Notes: generated from the letters alone by a model not told the origin. 64,000 nt of DNA from Nakamurella multipartita DSM 44233 (GCF_000024365.1 NC_013235.1:2108001-2172000), one strand, 5' to 3'. Numbered from the stretch's first letter, positions 31,901 to 39,638 are shown. Program-made: numbers and translations.

Positions 31901-32146
31901 ACAACCAGCTCAGTGGCCAGTGGCGATACGTTGTTCAATTTTCAGAGTGTCCCGGTCGGAGCTGGCGCCAGAGTCAGGCTTTCGCTCACATGGTCGGCCG
32001 CGGGAGGCAAACTGAACACAATCTACACGACTGGTTCGCCAGTTGATAGCCGGTTGTCTGTACAAAATAGCTGTTCGGACGGCGCCCCGTCGTGGCAGAA
32101 GTCAGATGTTGGCCTTCGTGCAACTGTTGGTGGGTTGTCAGCATGA
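28913..32146 (+). CDS. Large DUF4407-like membrane protein with extracytoplasmic beta domains
   Basis: A 1077-residue protein with clearly lower GC than the core genes. Residues 25-125 hold membrane helices (TGLLLLAVGAWAFFATTATF; LVGALVATVVLTVDILI; LISLTIGIVISHTTILFMY), then a coiled-coil stretch about 130-270, and another helix (VWIWPAFFIALDLVVALMKA). This order matches DUF4407. A further membrane helix near 390-405 (ASTLVVLAVVGVAVF) leads to large extracytoplasmic beta-type domains, a 90-residue Ser/Thr/Pro linker (about 850-930), and a C-terminal beta-sandwich with two Cys. It is the first gene after tRNA-Met, and no operon partner is visible. The family name is moderately sure; the fusion architecture is unfamiliar. 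Confidence 0.7.
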   Translation: MAWLQNKLAILGGGDPRRPNDPDNRVRHTATGLLLLAVGAWAFFATTATFYENLQLPLPGAALVGALVATVVLTVDILITSSPLTSDSPWAKLKVVLTRGLISLTIGIVISHTTILFMYRDALEKIVSDKNAAESAQIVETTTQNSKWNATISDANSRIAEYNQQIAAADQTLADAQARLDDLKKQWSDDEICVNGDYAANGDRCTRGETAQTLLEAYENYRDIVFPPIQTNHDSVVKSLTADRDSQNKILNDAIAAKAAEVASATQATSENTGLAAQTTALVTLLKEDPFVWIWPAFFIALDLVVALMKAILPESDFDRTRRVKRALNVKEDRALSQIVYTPEARDEAARIYSARLIQRAKYLVANSESDQQSFRPRSNSGSRPRIATASTLVVLAVVGVAVFRSASGHPDDRYPLMSTSGQNLTLATSMNLFVPPGAISDNATVVATVAPQVDWVNHQPISTPVTLDTAGQIIDGSDLNLSLQLSDEQAAAAEQGLLQLAYQSDDPDHWTEYPSTYDPQTKTVSASLEHFSTWQFWEWDWPSLLGTFSQTVGEWAGRRSSETPQCDTQNLPTPEWYRSSAGSESQPALVIRSCMQGHEGDDVLDVQIVNNRPYGMVLYYNGAQVQYGWHEEPKSLSEAFRNAIGDWSVRNVGLYLPPLSRAAVGIAHLDPGQGHEFPILPSSATMTADLLAIVTDHGLDLPVNMAANKWVADMFAQAAAKDCAKILGGTAAAGVPDRSTIYNVLTEGGAQCIKGILTVAARDVMASTGGIVNYDVVSLSKKIKLTEGLVKATRWGELVNKLGNFFDFIVDANVASYGNVIFGFTVWAKNQVEAPATTEPLSRASSTSPSEESLAPAPVTARSSSESSSSSLALSSTSAIPEPIAESTSGQSPLAIDTSTQSQSEFGTTTSSTPSPTPAPRRVVAFDNYGPAMGPGTPICSGNPGRPESMPGGTVEQEFAVGPGIGLIDTATVQIDPNPDVTVTARLFVDGRLEATTSSVASGDTLFNFQSVPVGAGARVRLSLTWSAAGGKLNTIYTTGSPVDSRLSVQNSCSDGAPSWQKSDVGLRATVGGLSA

Positions 32147-32200
32147 CGATATTGGGACTTGTCGCCCGGACGATTCGGAAGACCTTTCGACCGTCGGTCT

Positions 32201-32893
32201 TCACGCCTCGCTGAGAGTAGTCGCCAATCGTGAAAGGTCCCTGATTGTGAGCGTGGGGTATGCGCTCAAACTGGTGTTGGGCCGTGGTTCTGGCGGGATC
32301 GCATTCTGAATCAGGCCCCAGGGACCGCGGCGAACTTGAATGGTCAGAAGACCGGCCCTATTCGCGGGTGCGATGTCATTGTCGAGCCGGTCGCCGACGT
32401 AGAGGATTTCGCTCGGAGGATGCCCGGACACAGCCACGAGCTTGTCGAAGAACTCGATCGACGGCTTGCTCAGCCCCCAGTCGTCGGAGGTGGCAATAAC
32501 GTCGGCGGGCAGGTTCAGTTCGCGGATGAACCGGCCGGCTCGGACGGTCTGATTGCCTGCGATGCCGACGAAGTAGCCGCGCTCGCGAAGCGTGATCATG
32601 CATGGTCTGACGTCGGCGTACAGGTCGTTCGCGTTCAGGTACTCGCCGAGTCCGGCGTCGATGCGCGCTTGGCGCTCCTTCTCGAGGTCAAAGCCGGGGC
32701 GGAAGTGCTGGAAGACTTCGCGGTAGTCGCGTCCGGACGCGATGACGGCGCCGAAAACCGCGGAGAAGGTGTGTCGAGGGACGCCGAGCCAGTCAGCCCA
32801 GGTGCCGTACTCGCGGGTTTCGTCGATCAGTACTTCGCCGACGTCGAACCAGACGGCCTTGATGCCCCGAAGTCGCTCGTCGAGCGTCGTCAT
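32201..32893 (-). CDS. HAD-superfamily hydrolase paired with XRE-TPR regulator
   Basis: A 230-residue HAD protein: motif I VWFDVGEVLIDETREYGTWA, motif II VGIAGNQT, motif III KPSIEFFDKL, motif IV YVGDRLDNDIAPANRAGL. In motif I the usual DxD second Asp is replaced (DVGEV), so phosphatase chemistry may be altered. The ATG at 32893 overlaps the stop of the upstream XRE-TPR gene (ATGA). XRE-TPR/HAD pairs are frequent in Streptomyces-like genomes; their signal is unknown. Confidence 0.85.
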   Translation of the reverse strand: MTTLDERLRGIKAVWFDVGEVLIDETREYGTWADWLGVPRHTFSAVFGAVIASGRDYREVFQHFRPGFDLEKERQARIDAGLGEYLNANDLYADVRPCMITLRERGYFVGIAGNQTVRAGRFIRELNLPADVIATSDDWGLSKPSIEFFDKLVAVSGHPPSEILYVGDRLDNDIAPANRAGLLTIQVRRGPWGLIQNAIPPEPRPNTSLSAYPTLTIRDLSRLATTLSEA

Positions 32894-34239
32894 GCTGCGA
32901 GAGCCAGGTGCTGGTCGAGATCGCGGACGGCCGTGGACGTGGCCCACGGGGCCAAGTGGGATCGAAGCGCGCGGAGGCGATCGACACCTGTCGCGTAACC
33001 CGCCTGGCGTAGGCGATCGACGGCGTCGATGGCGATCGCACAGGCCTGGTCGACGTTCCCTTGGCTGAGGTGGGCCGTGGCGAGGTCGGCGAGGACCACG
33101 GCTCGCTGCTTCACAGCCTGGTCGGGCAGGTTGCTCAGAGTTACTGAAAGTAGGGCCAGTGCCTCATCATGCCGGTCGGCACGGAGGCTCGCGTAGCCGG
33201 CGAATCCGTTGAGGCGGGATTCGTCGAAGAAGTCGAACCATGGGAGTTCGGGCGCGAGGCGTGGCCGGCTGAAGGCGGTTCTGGCCCGGTCGATGTAGTC
33301 GAGGCTTTCACGGGCGGAGCCCGCGTTGGCGGTGATCTCGGATCCGACCGCCGCGAGCCACGATACGAGCCGGTGGTGCGGATCTCGGCCCAACACCGTG
33401 TTTGCCTGATCCAGGTATTGGACTGCCGACGTGATCCGTTTTTCGGCAGCTGGGATGAAGGCCGTGTGGCCTAGTGCCGCTGACGTGAGGTGATGGGCGC
33501 CGGCTTCGATGGCGGATTCGATCGCCAGTGCGTAGTACCCGCGGGCGGCGATCGCGTCGTTGAGGTCGAAGAACGAGATGCGGCCGGCGAGTAGGGCAAC
33601 CTGCGCCTGATTCTTGAGCAGTGCTCGTCGTAAGCACGCGGTGCGGGCCTCTCGTAGGAGTTCGCGGGTGACGTCCAGGTGGGCGACAACCGGTGTGATC
33701 AGAAGCGTTGGGGCGGTGATGTGGTATAGGCGTTGGTAGCCGTCCGCCAGGTTCGCGAGTGACGCGGCGGTCCCGGTATGCGAGCTGGCGTCGGTACCGC
33801 CATGGCTTACGAGGGCCAGGGCGGGGGCAAGCGTGACCAGCTTCAACAACGATCGTCGCCGCAACGCTTCCGCCCCCCAGACCTCAAGCACGCGCGGCCT
33901 GAGGATCAGAGCATCCCTCCCGAGCTGGTCGAGGAGCAACCCCGTCCGCGCAACGAGCACGTCGATCGGATCGGTTTCCGGGCCTTCCGGCTGGCGATTC
34001 GGCTCACTGGTCGCGGGTGGGTTCCGGTGGTCGTCGTCGAACAAGCAGGCCAGCAGATCCTGGTACCGGCGGCTGGGGGCTTTGACGCCTCGTTCCCACT
34101 TGGCGACCATGTCGGCGTTGACCCCGACGTGCTTGCCGCTCTGCGTCCAGGCCAGCCGATCGAGATGCTGCGCGACTTCGAGCTGGGTCCAGCCGCGGCG
34201 TTCGCGCAGGGACCGGATCCGCTCCGCGTTCGTGGTCAC
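32890..34239 (-). CDS. XRE helix-turn-helix plus TPR-type regulator
   Basis: A 449-residue regulator with an N-terminal XRE domain (IRSLRERRGWTQLEVAQHL ... GVNADMVAKWERGVKAPSRRY), a linker, then alpha-helical TPR-like repeats to the C-terminus (LTSAALGHTAFIPAAEKR, NGFAGYASLRADRHDEALAL, ATAHLSQGNVDQACAIA). Such regulators commonly sense a small molecule or peptide through the TPR part. It is divergent from the excisionase-like gene; the intervening 222 bp hold a 14-bp palindrome and a 17-bp box shared with another control region of the element. Confidence 0.9.
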   Translation of the reverse strand: MTTNAERIRSLRERRGWTQLEVAQHLDRLAWTQSGKHVGVNADMVAKWERGVKAPSRRYQDLLACLFDDDHRNPPATSEPNRQPEGPETDPIDVLVARTGLLLDQLGRDALILRPRVLEVWGAEALRRRSLLKLVTLAPALALVSHGGTDASSHTGTAASLANLADGYQRLYHITAPTLLITPVVAHLDVTRELLREARTACLRRALLKNQAQVALLAGRISFFDLNDAIAARGYYALAIESAIEAGAHHLTSAALGHTAFIPAAEKRITSAVQYLDQANTVLGRDPHHRLVSWLAAVGSEITANAGSARESLDYIDRARTAFSRPRLAPELPWFDFFDESRLNGFAGYASLRADRHDEALALLSVTLSNLPDQAVKQRAVVLADLATAHLSQGNVDQACAIAIDAVDRLRQAGYATGVDRLRALRSHLAPWATSTAVRDLDQHLALAA

Positions 34240-34293
34240 CGGTCACCTCCCGTGACTCCCGCTGACCGGAGCCGACGAGGAGTCGGCTCGGAT

Positions 34294-34310
34294 GCATAAC
34301 TGTAGCAAGG
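34294..34310. promoter_or_regulatory. 17-bp repeated box, copy 1
   Basis: GCATAACTGTAGCAAGG lies 55 bp upstream of the XRE-TPR start, in the divergent region with the excisionase-like gene. It matches the copy at 39536 at 16 of 17 positions. Confidence 0.6.
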
Positions 34311-34336
34311 AGTGATCGGGAAAGACTACATCAAGA

Positions 34337-34350
34337 CTAGCCATGGCTAG
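34337..34350. promoter_or_regulatory. 14-bp perfect palindrome, candidate operator
   Basis: CTAGCCATGGCTAG is a perfect palindrome in the divergent promoter region between the XRE-TPR regulator and the excisionase-like gene, where an autoregulatory operator is expected. Confidence 0.55.
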
Positions 34351-34461
34351 CTCCACATGAGCGTTGTGTCGGTTTCGCTGGAACCCAGCCCGCACCGCCC
34401 ACCAAGTCTGAAATGTCGGAGAGCCAGGGATCGCGGGAACCAACCATCGATGGGAGGACCG

Positions 34462-34659
34462 ATGGAGACCGGTGAAACACTCTTGACGACAAGAGATCTG
34501 GCGCAGAGATGGCAGGTCAACGCCGGGAGTCTGGCCAACGATCGATCGGCTGGTCGGGGTGTCCCGTACGTCAAGATCGGCGGCGCCGTCCGGTACCGTC
34601 TCCGCGACGTCGAGGTCTTCGAGGCCAGCTGCCGGGTCGCCACCCTGGACGCGTCATGA
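34462..34659 (+). CDS. Excisionase-like MerR/HTH_17 DNA-binding protein
   Basis: A 65-residue protein: LLTTRDLAQRWQVNAGSLAN, then GVPYVKIGGAVRYRLRDVEVFE. This is the HTH_17/excisionase fold used by actinobacterial integrative elements for excision control or as an element regulator. ATG 34462 has GGGAGG upstream. Its stop overlaps the next start (ATGA), so it leads a three-gene operon. No integrase gene is nearby, which is unusual for an excisionase. Confidence 0.85.
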   Translation: METGETLLTTRDLAQRWQVNAGSLANDRSAGRGVPYVKIGGAVRYRLRDVEVFEASCRVATLDAS

Positions 34660-35522
34660 AAGCGGGGCGCGGCCACGATGACCTTGAATCAGATCACGCC
34701 GCACGCAGCCAGAACGGCCAAGGTGGTCGGCCGATACCGTGCCTGCCCAGTGCCGAGAGCACCGGTGATCGCCTGGTCTCCGTGCTCGCCGAGGTGGCGG
34801 ACCTGGGGTGGGGGAGCGACTCGGGCCACCAAGCTATCGGCATCATGCAATCGGCCTGCCGCCGGGAGGCCGCGCAGTGGACCCGGACGGCTGGCTGGCT
34901 GACCGACGAGGGGCTGGCCGTGGTCTGGGAACAGATCGACCGGCTGGTGCGGGCAGGCCGGTTCGCCGACGCGCCCGGCCTGCTGAGGATCGCGGTCCGT
35001 CGCGCCTACGCGGCTGAGGCGGCCGCCGCCCAGACCTGCATGGGGTCGGCATCGACGCGTGGCCTGATCGGCGCGGTCCGGGACTCGGATGTCGGCGCGG
35101 TGAGCGAGCTCGTCGAAGAGACGGTCACCGAAGCGGGCGACCACGAGCCGTCGAAGATGGCCGCGCCGGGCTGGATGCGAACCCTTGCCACGATGCTGGC
35201 CCGGGAGGGATGGTCCTGGCCCGTTCCACCACTGCAGGCGGTGATGGCTTCGGCAGCTGCCGCGGCGATCTCGTCGCGGCGGTCGCGTTCGAAGATGGCC
35301 GCCCACCAGACAGGTGTGCCGGACGCGACGTGGTCGGCGCTGGACCTGCTCACCGTCGGATCGGGCCCGGGGTGCCGGCCCGAGTCGAAGGTGACCGGAG
35401 CGGCGGTCCAGATCGAACTGTTCGGCGCCAAGGGAATCCAATCGAATCCGGAGCTGATGCGCGTCATCCGGGCCGCGGTCCAGGGGCGTCCCGTCCGGAC
35501 GGGCCGCAAGAGGGCGGCGTGA
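34656..35522 (+). CDS. Element-encoded protein of unknown function
   Basis: A 288-residue protein, translationally coupled to the excisionase-like gene (ATGA) and to the next gene (TGATG). It is Ala-rich and mostly helical (ADLGWGSDSGHQAIGIMQSA; WLTDEGLAVVWEQIDRLVRAG). No membrane helix or catalytic motif is evident. The position suggests a replication or maintenance role, but there is no direct evidence. Confidence 0.65.
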   Translation: MKAGRGHDDLESDHAARSQNGQGGRPIPCLPSAESTGDRLVSVLAEVADLGWGSDSGHQAIGIMQSACRREAAQWTRTAGWLTDEGLAVVWEQIDRLVRAGRFADAPGLLRIAVRRAYAAEAAAAQTCMGSASTRGLIGAVRDSDVGAVSELVEETVTEAGDHEPSKMAAPGWMRTLATMLAREGWSWPVPPLQAVMASAAAAAISSRRSRSKMAAHQTGVPDATWSALDLLTVGSGPGCRPESKVTGAAVQIELFGAKGIQSNPELMRVIRAAVQGRPVRTGRKRAA

Positions 35523-36439
35523 TGGGCACGGTCCTGCCGTTCGAGAGCCCGAGCGTCGGCGACGACGAGCAACGTGGTGATGTCGACTGGGACGACGACG
35601 CGGATATCGGCGAGCTGTCGTCCGCCGGTGCGGAACAGGTCACCGTGCAGATCCGCACGATGGTCGAACGCGCCTGGGAGTACATCGCCATCGCCTACCA
35701 GGGCCGCGCCTACCTGGCCCTCGGCTACCGGACCTGGGACGAATACGTCGACGACCGGCTGGGCGACCTTCGGCTGACGGTGCCCCGCGAGGAACGGGCC
35801 GAGGCCGTGGCGACGATGTCGAACGCGCGCATGTCGGTTCGCGCGATCGCCAAGGTCCTCGGCGTGGGAATCGGAACCGTCCACCGTGGACTCGCAGGAA
35901 AGTCCGCCGCGCCGGACGTCGACGATGGATCGACCATTCAGGGTCGCGACGGAAAGACCTACCGGCGGCGCATGAAAGGTGGCGCTGTGCAGGAGTGTTC
36001 GATCTGCGGAGAGTTCCACCCGGAATCGCCCGACGAGTGCCCGTGGGATCTGTTCGCCCAAGGCCTGGGACCCCGGCCGGGGACAGCGCTGCACGCCGTC
36101 GACGATCCCGCCGAACACATCTCGCCCACACCGGGCCGGCAACACGACGACGCGCCGCGCGATGTTGAGCCTCCGGCTGTGGCGATCCCGGCAGCCGTCG
36201 AGGCTGCGGTCGTCCGGGCGCTGCGCATCCTCGACGAGCTCGACGATCTCACGCAGCTGGTCGATGACATCGAATCCGTCAGCGGTGCCGCCACGCTGAA
36301 GCCGGACGCGATGGCCGTGATCGCCTCGGCCACCGAGCTCGCCGAGAGGCTTCGTCTCCAGATCGACGCGCTGGCGCGGGCGCGCGACCGGCTCGAGCGA
36401 TTCACCGAAGCCATGGCCGGCGATCTTTCCCATCGGTGA
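35522..36439 (+). CDS. ParB-like helix-turn-helix protein of integrative element
   Basis: A 305-residue protein starting at ATG 35522. The central region has YRTWDEYVDDRLGDLRL, MSNARMSVRAIAKVLGVGIG and TIQGRDGKTYRRR, the HTH plus GxDGKxYxR pattern of ParB-like actinophage and plasmid proteins. A small zinc-knuckle-like segment (CSICGEFHPESPDECPW) and a C-terminal helical region follow. It is likely a DNA-binding regulator or partition-type protein of the element. It ends the excisionase-led operon and is convergent with the DUF2236 gene. Confidence 0.75.
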   Translation: MGTVLPFESPSVGDDEQRGDVDWDDDADIGELSSAGAEQVTVQIRTMVERAWEYIAIAYQGRAYLALGYRTWDEYVDDRLGDLRLTVPREERAEAVATMSNARMSVRAIAKVLGVGIGTVHRGLAGKSAAPDVDDGSTIQGRDGKTYRRRMKGGAVQECSICGEFHPESPDECPWDLFAQGLGPRPGTALHAVDDPAEHISPTPGRQHDDAPRDVEPPAVAIPAAVEAAVVRALRILDELDDLTQLVDDIESVSGAATLKPDAMAVIASATELAERLRLQIDALARARDRLERFTEAMAGDLSHR

Positions 36440-36499
36440 GCGGCCAATCCTGCATGCAGCCCGTCACGCAGCGTCCCGAACGCAGCGTCCCGAACCCGG

Positions 36500-37399
36500 C
36501 TATTCGGCCGTGGCCGGAGCCTCTTTCGCCGGCCGGGGATCACCCGCTCGACCAGCCGGCGGGCCGAGTTGGTGCAGGGAGTACCCCTGCGGATAGACGG
36601 ATCCCGCGGACCGGCCCGGCTCGAACCATGATTCGGTAGCCGCGGGGCGCAGCCTCCGAACGACCTTGCGGGCGAAGAAGACACCGTCGACGGCCCGCGC
36701 CAGGGACCAGTTCGGGGTGGGGAGTCCGAGCGCGTCGGTGAGGTGGGGCTGGTCGAAAAGCGCGCTGGTGAGGGCCGGCCCGATCCGTTTGGTCGGTCCG
36801 GGGAGCTTGCGGACGATGATCTGTTGCGTCGACTCCATGAGTCGGCGGCCGGCCGGGCTGGGCCGCAGATGCCGGCCCTCGAACTCCTGGACGAGGCGTT
36901 CCGCGTCCGCGTAGGTGGTCGGGGCATCTCGGATCCCCATCAGCCGGCCGATATGCCGGTAGAAGTTGACGCTGGCGTCCCGCTCGGCGGCGAGTAGCGG
37001 CCGCCAGCCGCGACGGTCGAGCCACTGGAGCGGGACGACCATCAGCGCGGCCAGGACGTACAGGTAGTCCTCGTTGCTGATCGGCCAGGGTTTGTGGATG
37101 CGGTTGAGCAGCCGGATCATCTCGCGGCTGCGGGTGTGGTCGAAGCCGTTGGCGATGATCTCGTACATGATCAGCCCGGTGTCGTACGCGCGCTTCTTGG
37201 GGCGGTTGATGATCTCACCGGACTGGACGAGCAGTTCGGCCATGTGCGGGATGGCGAAGATCCGGTAGAAGGCGAGGTTGAGGCCGACGCGCATGTCGGT
37301 GGGGAAGTCGTACAGGGCTGTCAGCTGGTAGATCCGCAGGTAGTCGTTCGCCGGGTCGAGGGTCTTGATCAGGTCCCGGTTGCGGTAGGCGCGCTTCAT
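36500..37399 (-). CDS. DUF2236/MpaB-type oxygenase-like protein
   Basis: A 299-residue protein from ATG 37399 (ATGA overlap with the preceding gene). YRIFAIPHMAELLVQSGEI, AYDTGLIMYEIIANGFDHTRSREMI, RIHKPWPISNEDYLYVLAAL and WRPLLAAERDASVNFYRHIG follow the pattern of the ER-bound oxygenase MpaB/latex-clearing (DUF2236) family, which binds haem through conserved His. It is the last gene of an XRE, ImmA, MAB_1171c, DUF2236 operon. The substrate is unknown. Confidence 0.8.
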   Translation of the reverse strand: MKRAYRNRDLIKTLDPANDYLRIYQLTALYDFPTDMRVGLNLAFYRIFAIPHMAELLVQSGEIINRPKKRAYDTGLIMYEIIANGFDHTRSREMIRLLNRIHKPWPISNEDYLYVLAALMVVPLQWLDRRGWRPLLAAERDASVNFYRHIGRLMGIRDAPTTYADAERLVQEFEGRHLRPSPAGRRLMESTQQIIVRKLPGPTKRIGPALTSALFDQPHLTDALGLPTPNWSLARAVDGVFFARKVVRRLRPAATESWFEPGRSAGSVYPQGYSLHQLGPPAGRAGDPRPAKEAPATAE

Positions 37400-38478
37400 T
37401 GGGCGGCTCCGTAGGCGCCGGCGACGGCCAGGAGCTGGTCGATGTCGTCGTCGGCGGATGGCAGCAGGTCGGCGGCGAGGATGCCGGTGCGGGCGTCGGC
37501 GCGCCAGGCCGCGGAGTCGCGCAGGGCCCGTCCGAGTGCTTCCGGCGGGTTCGGGCTGCGCCGGATGTTCGAGGCGGCGGGTTCGGCGATGTGGATGAGG
37601 TAGAGGGCGTCTGCGATCTCGATCCGGCGCCGGGTGCTGACCATCTCGGCGTGTTCGACCGGGTTGTGGCCCGGCGGGACGGGCAGGACGACTTCCGGCA
37701 TTGCGTGGGTGAGGTCGGCCCAGAGCGGTTCGAGGTGGTCGCTGATCCGGCGGGCCCTGCGCCACCGCAGGAGAGTGTCGAGCGGGATCGGGACGAGCAC
37801 GCCGACGCCGGCGATGATCCCGGCGGACGCGACTCCGACGACGTTGATGGCGGCCAGAACCGGTGTGGGCTGGCCGGTCAGGTAGCTGACGGCCATCTGC
37901 AGGGCCGACGCCAGGGACGCGATGGCGGCCAGCGCGGCGCCGACCCCGATGCCGATCAGGCTCAACGTCCGGGCGCGGTCGCCGTCGGTGAACGCATGCC
38001 GTCGGCAGGTGCGGGCGATGGTGACCAGGCAGTAGACGAAGTACGCCGAGAAGGTGATCCGGTAGAGCACGGCGGCCCCATCGTTGGCGTATGCGCTGGC
38101 GAAGGCGCTGCCGGCGGACCCGTCGTGGACGTCGGCCATGGTGAACAGGATCGTCATCGCCAGCGCGACGGCGCCGAACAGGATCGAGTGGCGGACGACG
38201 ATGCTTCGGGTGAGGTGTCCGTGGCGGACCGCGTAGAGGAACAGCAGGGTGAAGTAGGCGCCCGCGATGAAGAGCAGGTGCGATGTGAGTTCGGCGCCGT
38301 TCGGCCAATAGAGGAGCGAGTCGAACGCCGGCGCGATCGCGCCGAGGGTGAACGCCAGGGACACACAGACGGCTGCGACCGCCATCGTGATGCGACTCGC
38401 GTCCGGTCGTCGGACGGTAACGATCAGCCGGATGATCGTCGCCGCCCACAGGACGGCTGCGGCGAGTGCGAGGCCCAT
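37396..38478 (-). CDS. MAB_1171c-family multi-spanning membrane protein
   Basis: A 360-residue protein with seven or so membrane helices over residues 1-225 (MGLALAAAVLWAATIIRLIV; MAVAAVCVSLAFTLGAI; LLFIAGAYFTLLFLYAV; SILFGAVALAMTILF; YFVYCLVTIA; IGIGVGAALAAIASLASAL; AINVVGVASAGIIAGVGVLVP) and a cytosolic C-terminal domain (WRRARRISDHLEPLWADLT ... DALYLIHIAEPAASNIR). This matches the MAB_1171c family, named as putative transporters without proof. It overlaps both neighbours, so it is co-translated with the ImmA-like and DUF2236 genes. Confidence 0.85.
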   Translation of the reverse strand: MGLALAAAVLWAATIIRLIVTVRRPDASRITMAVAAVCVSLAFTLGAIAPAFDSLLYWPNGAELTSHLLFIAGAYFTLLFLYAVRHGHLTRSIVVRHSILFGAVALAMTILFTMADVHDGSAGSAFASAYANDGAAVLYRITFSAYFVYCLVTIARTCRRHAFTDGDRARTLSLIGIGVGAALAAIASLASALQMAVSYLTGQPTPVLAAINVVGVASAGIIAGVGVLVPIPLDTLLRWRRARRISDHLEPLWADLTHAMPEVVLPVPPGHNPVEHAEMVSTRRRIEIADALYLIHIAEPAASNIRRSPNPPEALGRALRDSAAWRADARTGILAADLLPSADDDIDQLLAVAGAYGAAQ

Positions 38479-38876
38479 CAGCGCAGCCGGGTGGTCAGGC
38501 GGTCGAGTTCGCCGTTGGCCGTCCGCCGATGACTACGCGTCTGTGCGCGGGTGATCAGCCTGGTGGCCATTGCCTCCGCGGTCCGCTCATCGTCAGTGTC
38601 GTAGCCGTCCCGAGCCAGGAATCGTTCGAGCAGCTCGGGTGAACAGTGCGGCGCCAGCATCGACAGAAACTCGAGGTCGTCAGTGACGTGCGGCGCGTGG
38701 TCGAGCACGATGTGCACCAGTTCATGGCAGATGATGGTGTCCCGTCGGGAGCCGGAGGCCTTGAGCGGCACGACGATGACGTCCTCGAAGCGCCTGCGCA
38801 ACGCGTACCCGGTCGCGTCGCTGGTGCTCAGTTGATGGGGCAGGAGGCGGATCCCTCGGCGGCGGTCGGCCGCCAC
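38478..38876 (-). CDS. ImmA/IrrE-type metallopeptidase-like protein, 5' end uncertain
   Basis: 132 residues from a GTG at 38876, with the zinc peptidase motif DTIICHELVHIVLDH and IRLLPHQLSTSDATGYALRRRFEDVIVVP before it. Coding-type sequence continues upstream of the GTG (GPWSAEKFVNL) to an in-frame TGA that is the stop of the XRE gene. No better start codon exists in between. ImmA-type proteases usually cleave their partner XRE repressor, here encoded immediately upstream. Either the start is this GTG, or the two genes derive from one fused frame. Confidence 0.75.
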   Translation of the reverse strand: MAADRRRGIRLLPHQLSTSDATGYALRRRFEDVIVVPLKASGSRRDTIICHELVHIVLDHAPHVTDDLEFLSMLAPHCSPELLERFLARDGYDTDDERTAEAMATRLITRAQTRSHRRTANGELDRLTTRLR

Positions 38877-38942
38877 GAGGTTGACGAATTTCTCGGCGGA
38901 CCAGGGTCCGGCAGCAACGCGACCAGGTATTGGTAGGCGCGC

Positions 38943-39413
38943 TCATTCGGGTCGCGAGGGCGGATCCTGGTCCACGTCATCTGTGGGATCCCCCTCGTCG
39001 GGTAGCTGCTCGACCTTTCGGATGTGGTCGATTATCCCCTTCACGCTGGCGAGTCCGTCCGGTGAAAGGCCGTGTGCACGCAGAGCAATCGCTTGCACGT
39101 CGCTGTCCCGAATGGCCGACAACAACCGAAGATCGTTGTTGATCTTGTCTGCGGTGTCGGAATCGAAGAAATAGCTGATCGGAACCGCGAAAAGTGAGGC
39201 GAGCGCATTGAGGTGCCGCGCCGACGGATTATCGCGCTTTCCGTTGCGTAACTGGCTCAGGTACGCCGCTGACATCGGCGTTCCTTGCCGGGCGAGTTCG
39301 ACCGAGGCCTGCTCGTTGGACCACAGGCCGCGACCACCGGGCCGGGGAACCGTCCTGAACAGGTGGTCCAGCCGTTCGGCGAGGTCAGGCATGCCGCCGT
39401 CGCTGTCGGCCAC
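38943..39413 (-). CDS. XRE-family regulator
   Basis: A 156-residue regulator. The GTG at 39413 is preferred because GAGGGA lies 6 bases upstream; a GTG at 39437 and an ATG at 39389 are alternatives. The HTH is SNEQASVELARQGTPMSAAYLSQLRNGKR, followed by NPSARHLNALASLFAVPISYFFD. A second helical part follows to the C-terminus. It heads the operon with the ImmA-like peptidase and is divergent from the conjugation operon at 39639, which it may control. Confidence 0.88.
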   Translation of the reverse strand: MADSDGGMPDLAERLDHLFRTVPRPGGRGLWSNEQASVELARQGTPMSAAYLSQLRNGKRDNPSARHLNALASLFAVPISYFFDSDTADKINNDLRLLSAIRDSDVQAIALRAHGLSPDGLASVKGIIDHIRKVEQLPDEGDPTDDVDQDPPSRPE

Positions 39414-39535
39414 GTCGGTCCCTCTCTGCCCTGTCACGGTGTGTAGGCAGCCTACTGGGGTGCCGTCCGTTCGGTTGGCAGGGGGCCGCAGCTCTTGACC
39501 GAGCCATAACTAAATAACTACCTTTCGCAGCTAGG

Positions 39536-39552
39536 GCATAACTATAGCAAGG
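39536..39552. promoter_or_regulatory. 17-bp repeated box, copy 2
   Basis: GCATAACTATAGCAAGG lies between the XRE operon and the conjugation operon. It is the near-identical partner of the copy at 34294. A related CATAACTA occurs at about 39514. Confidence 0.6.
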
Positions 39553-39638
39553 TACTTAGCTCACGGGAGCTGCCTGCACTGGGAGTCGACTCATCCGTTC
39601 GCCGGGTCGTCCGGCACCACCAGTAGAGGAGCAGATCC

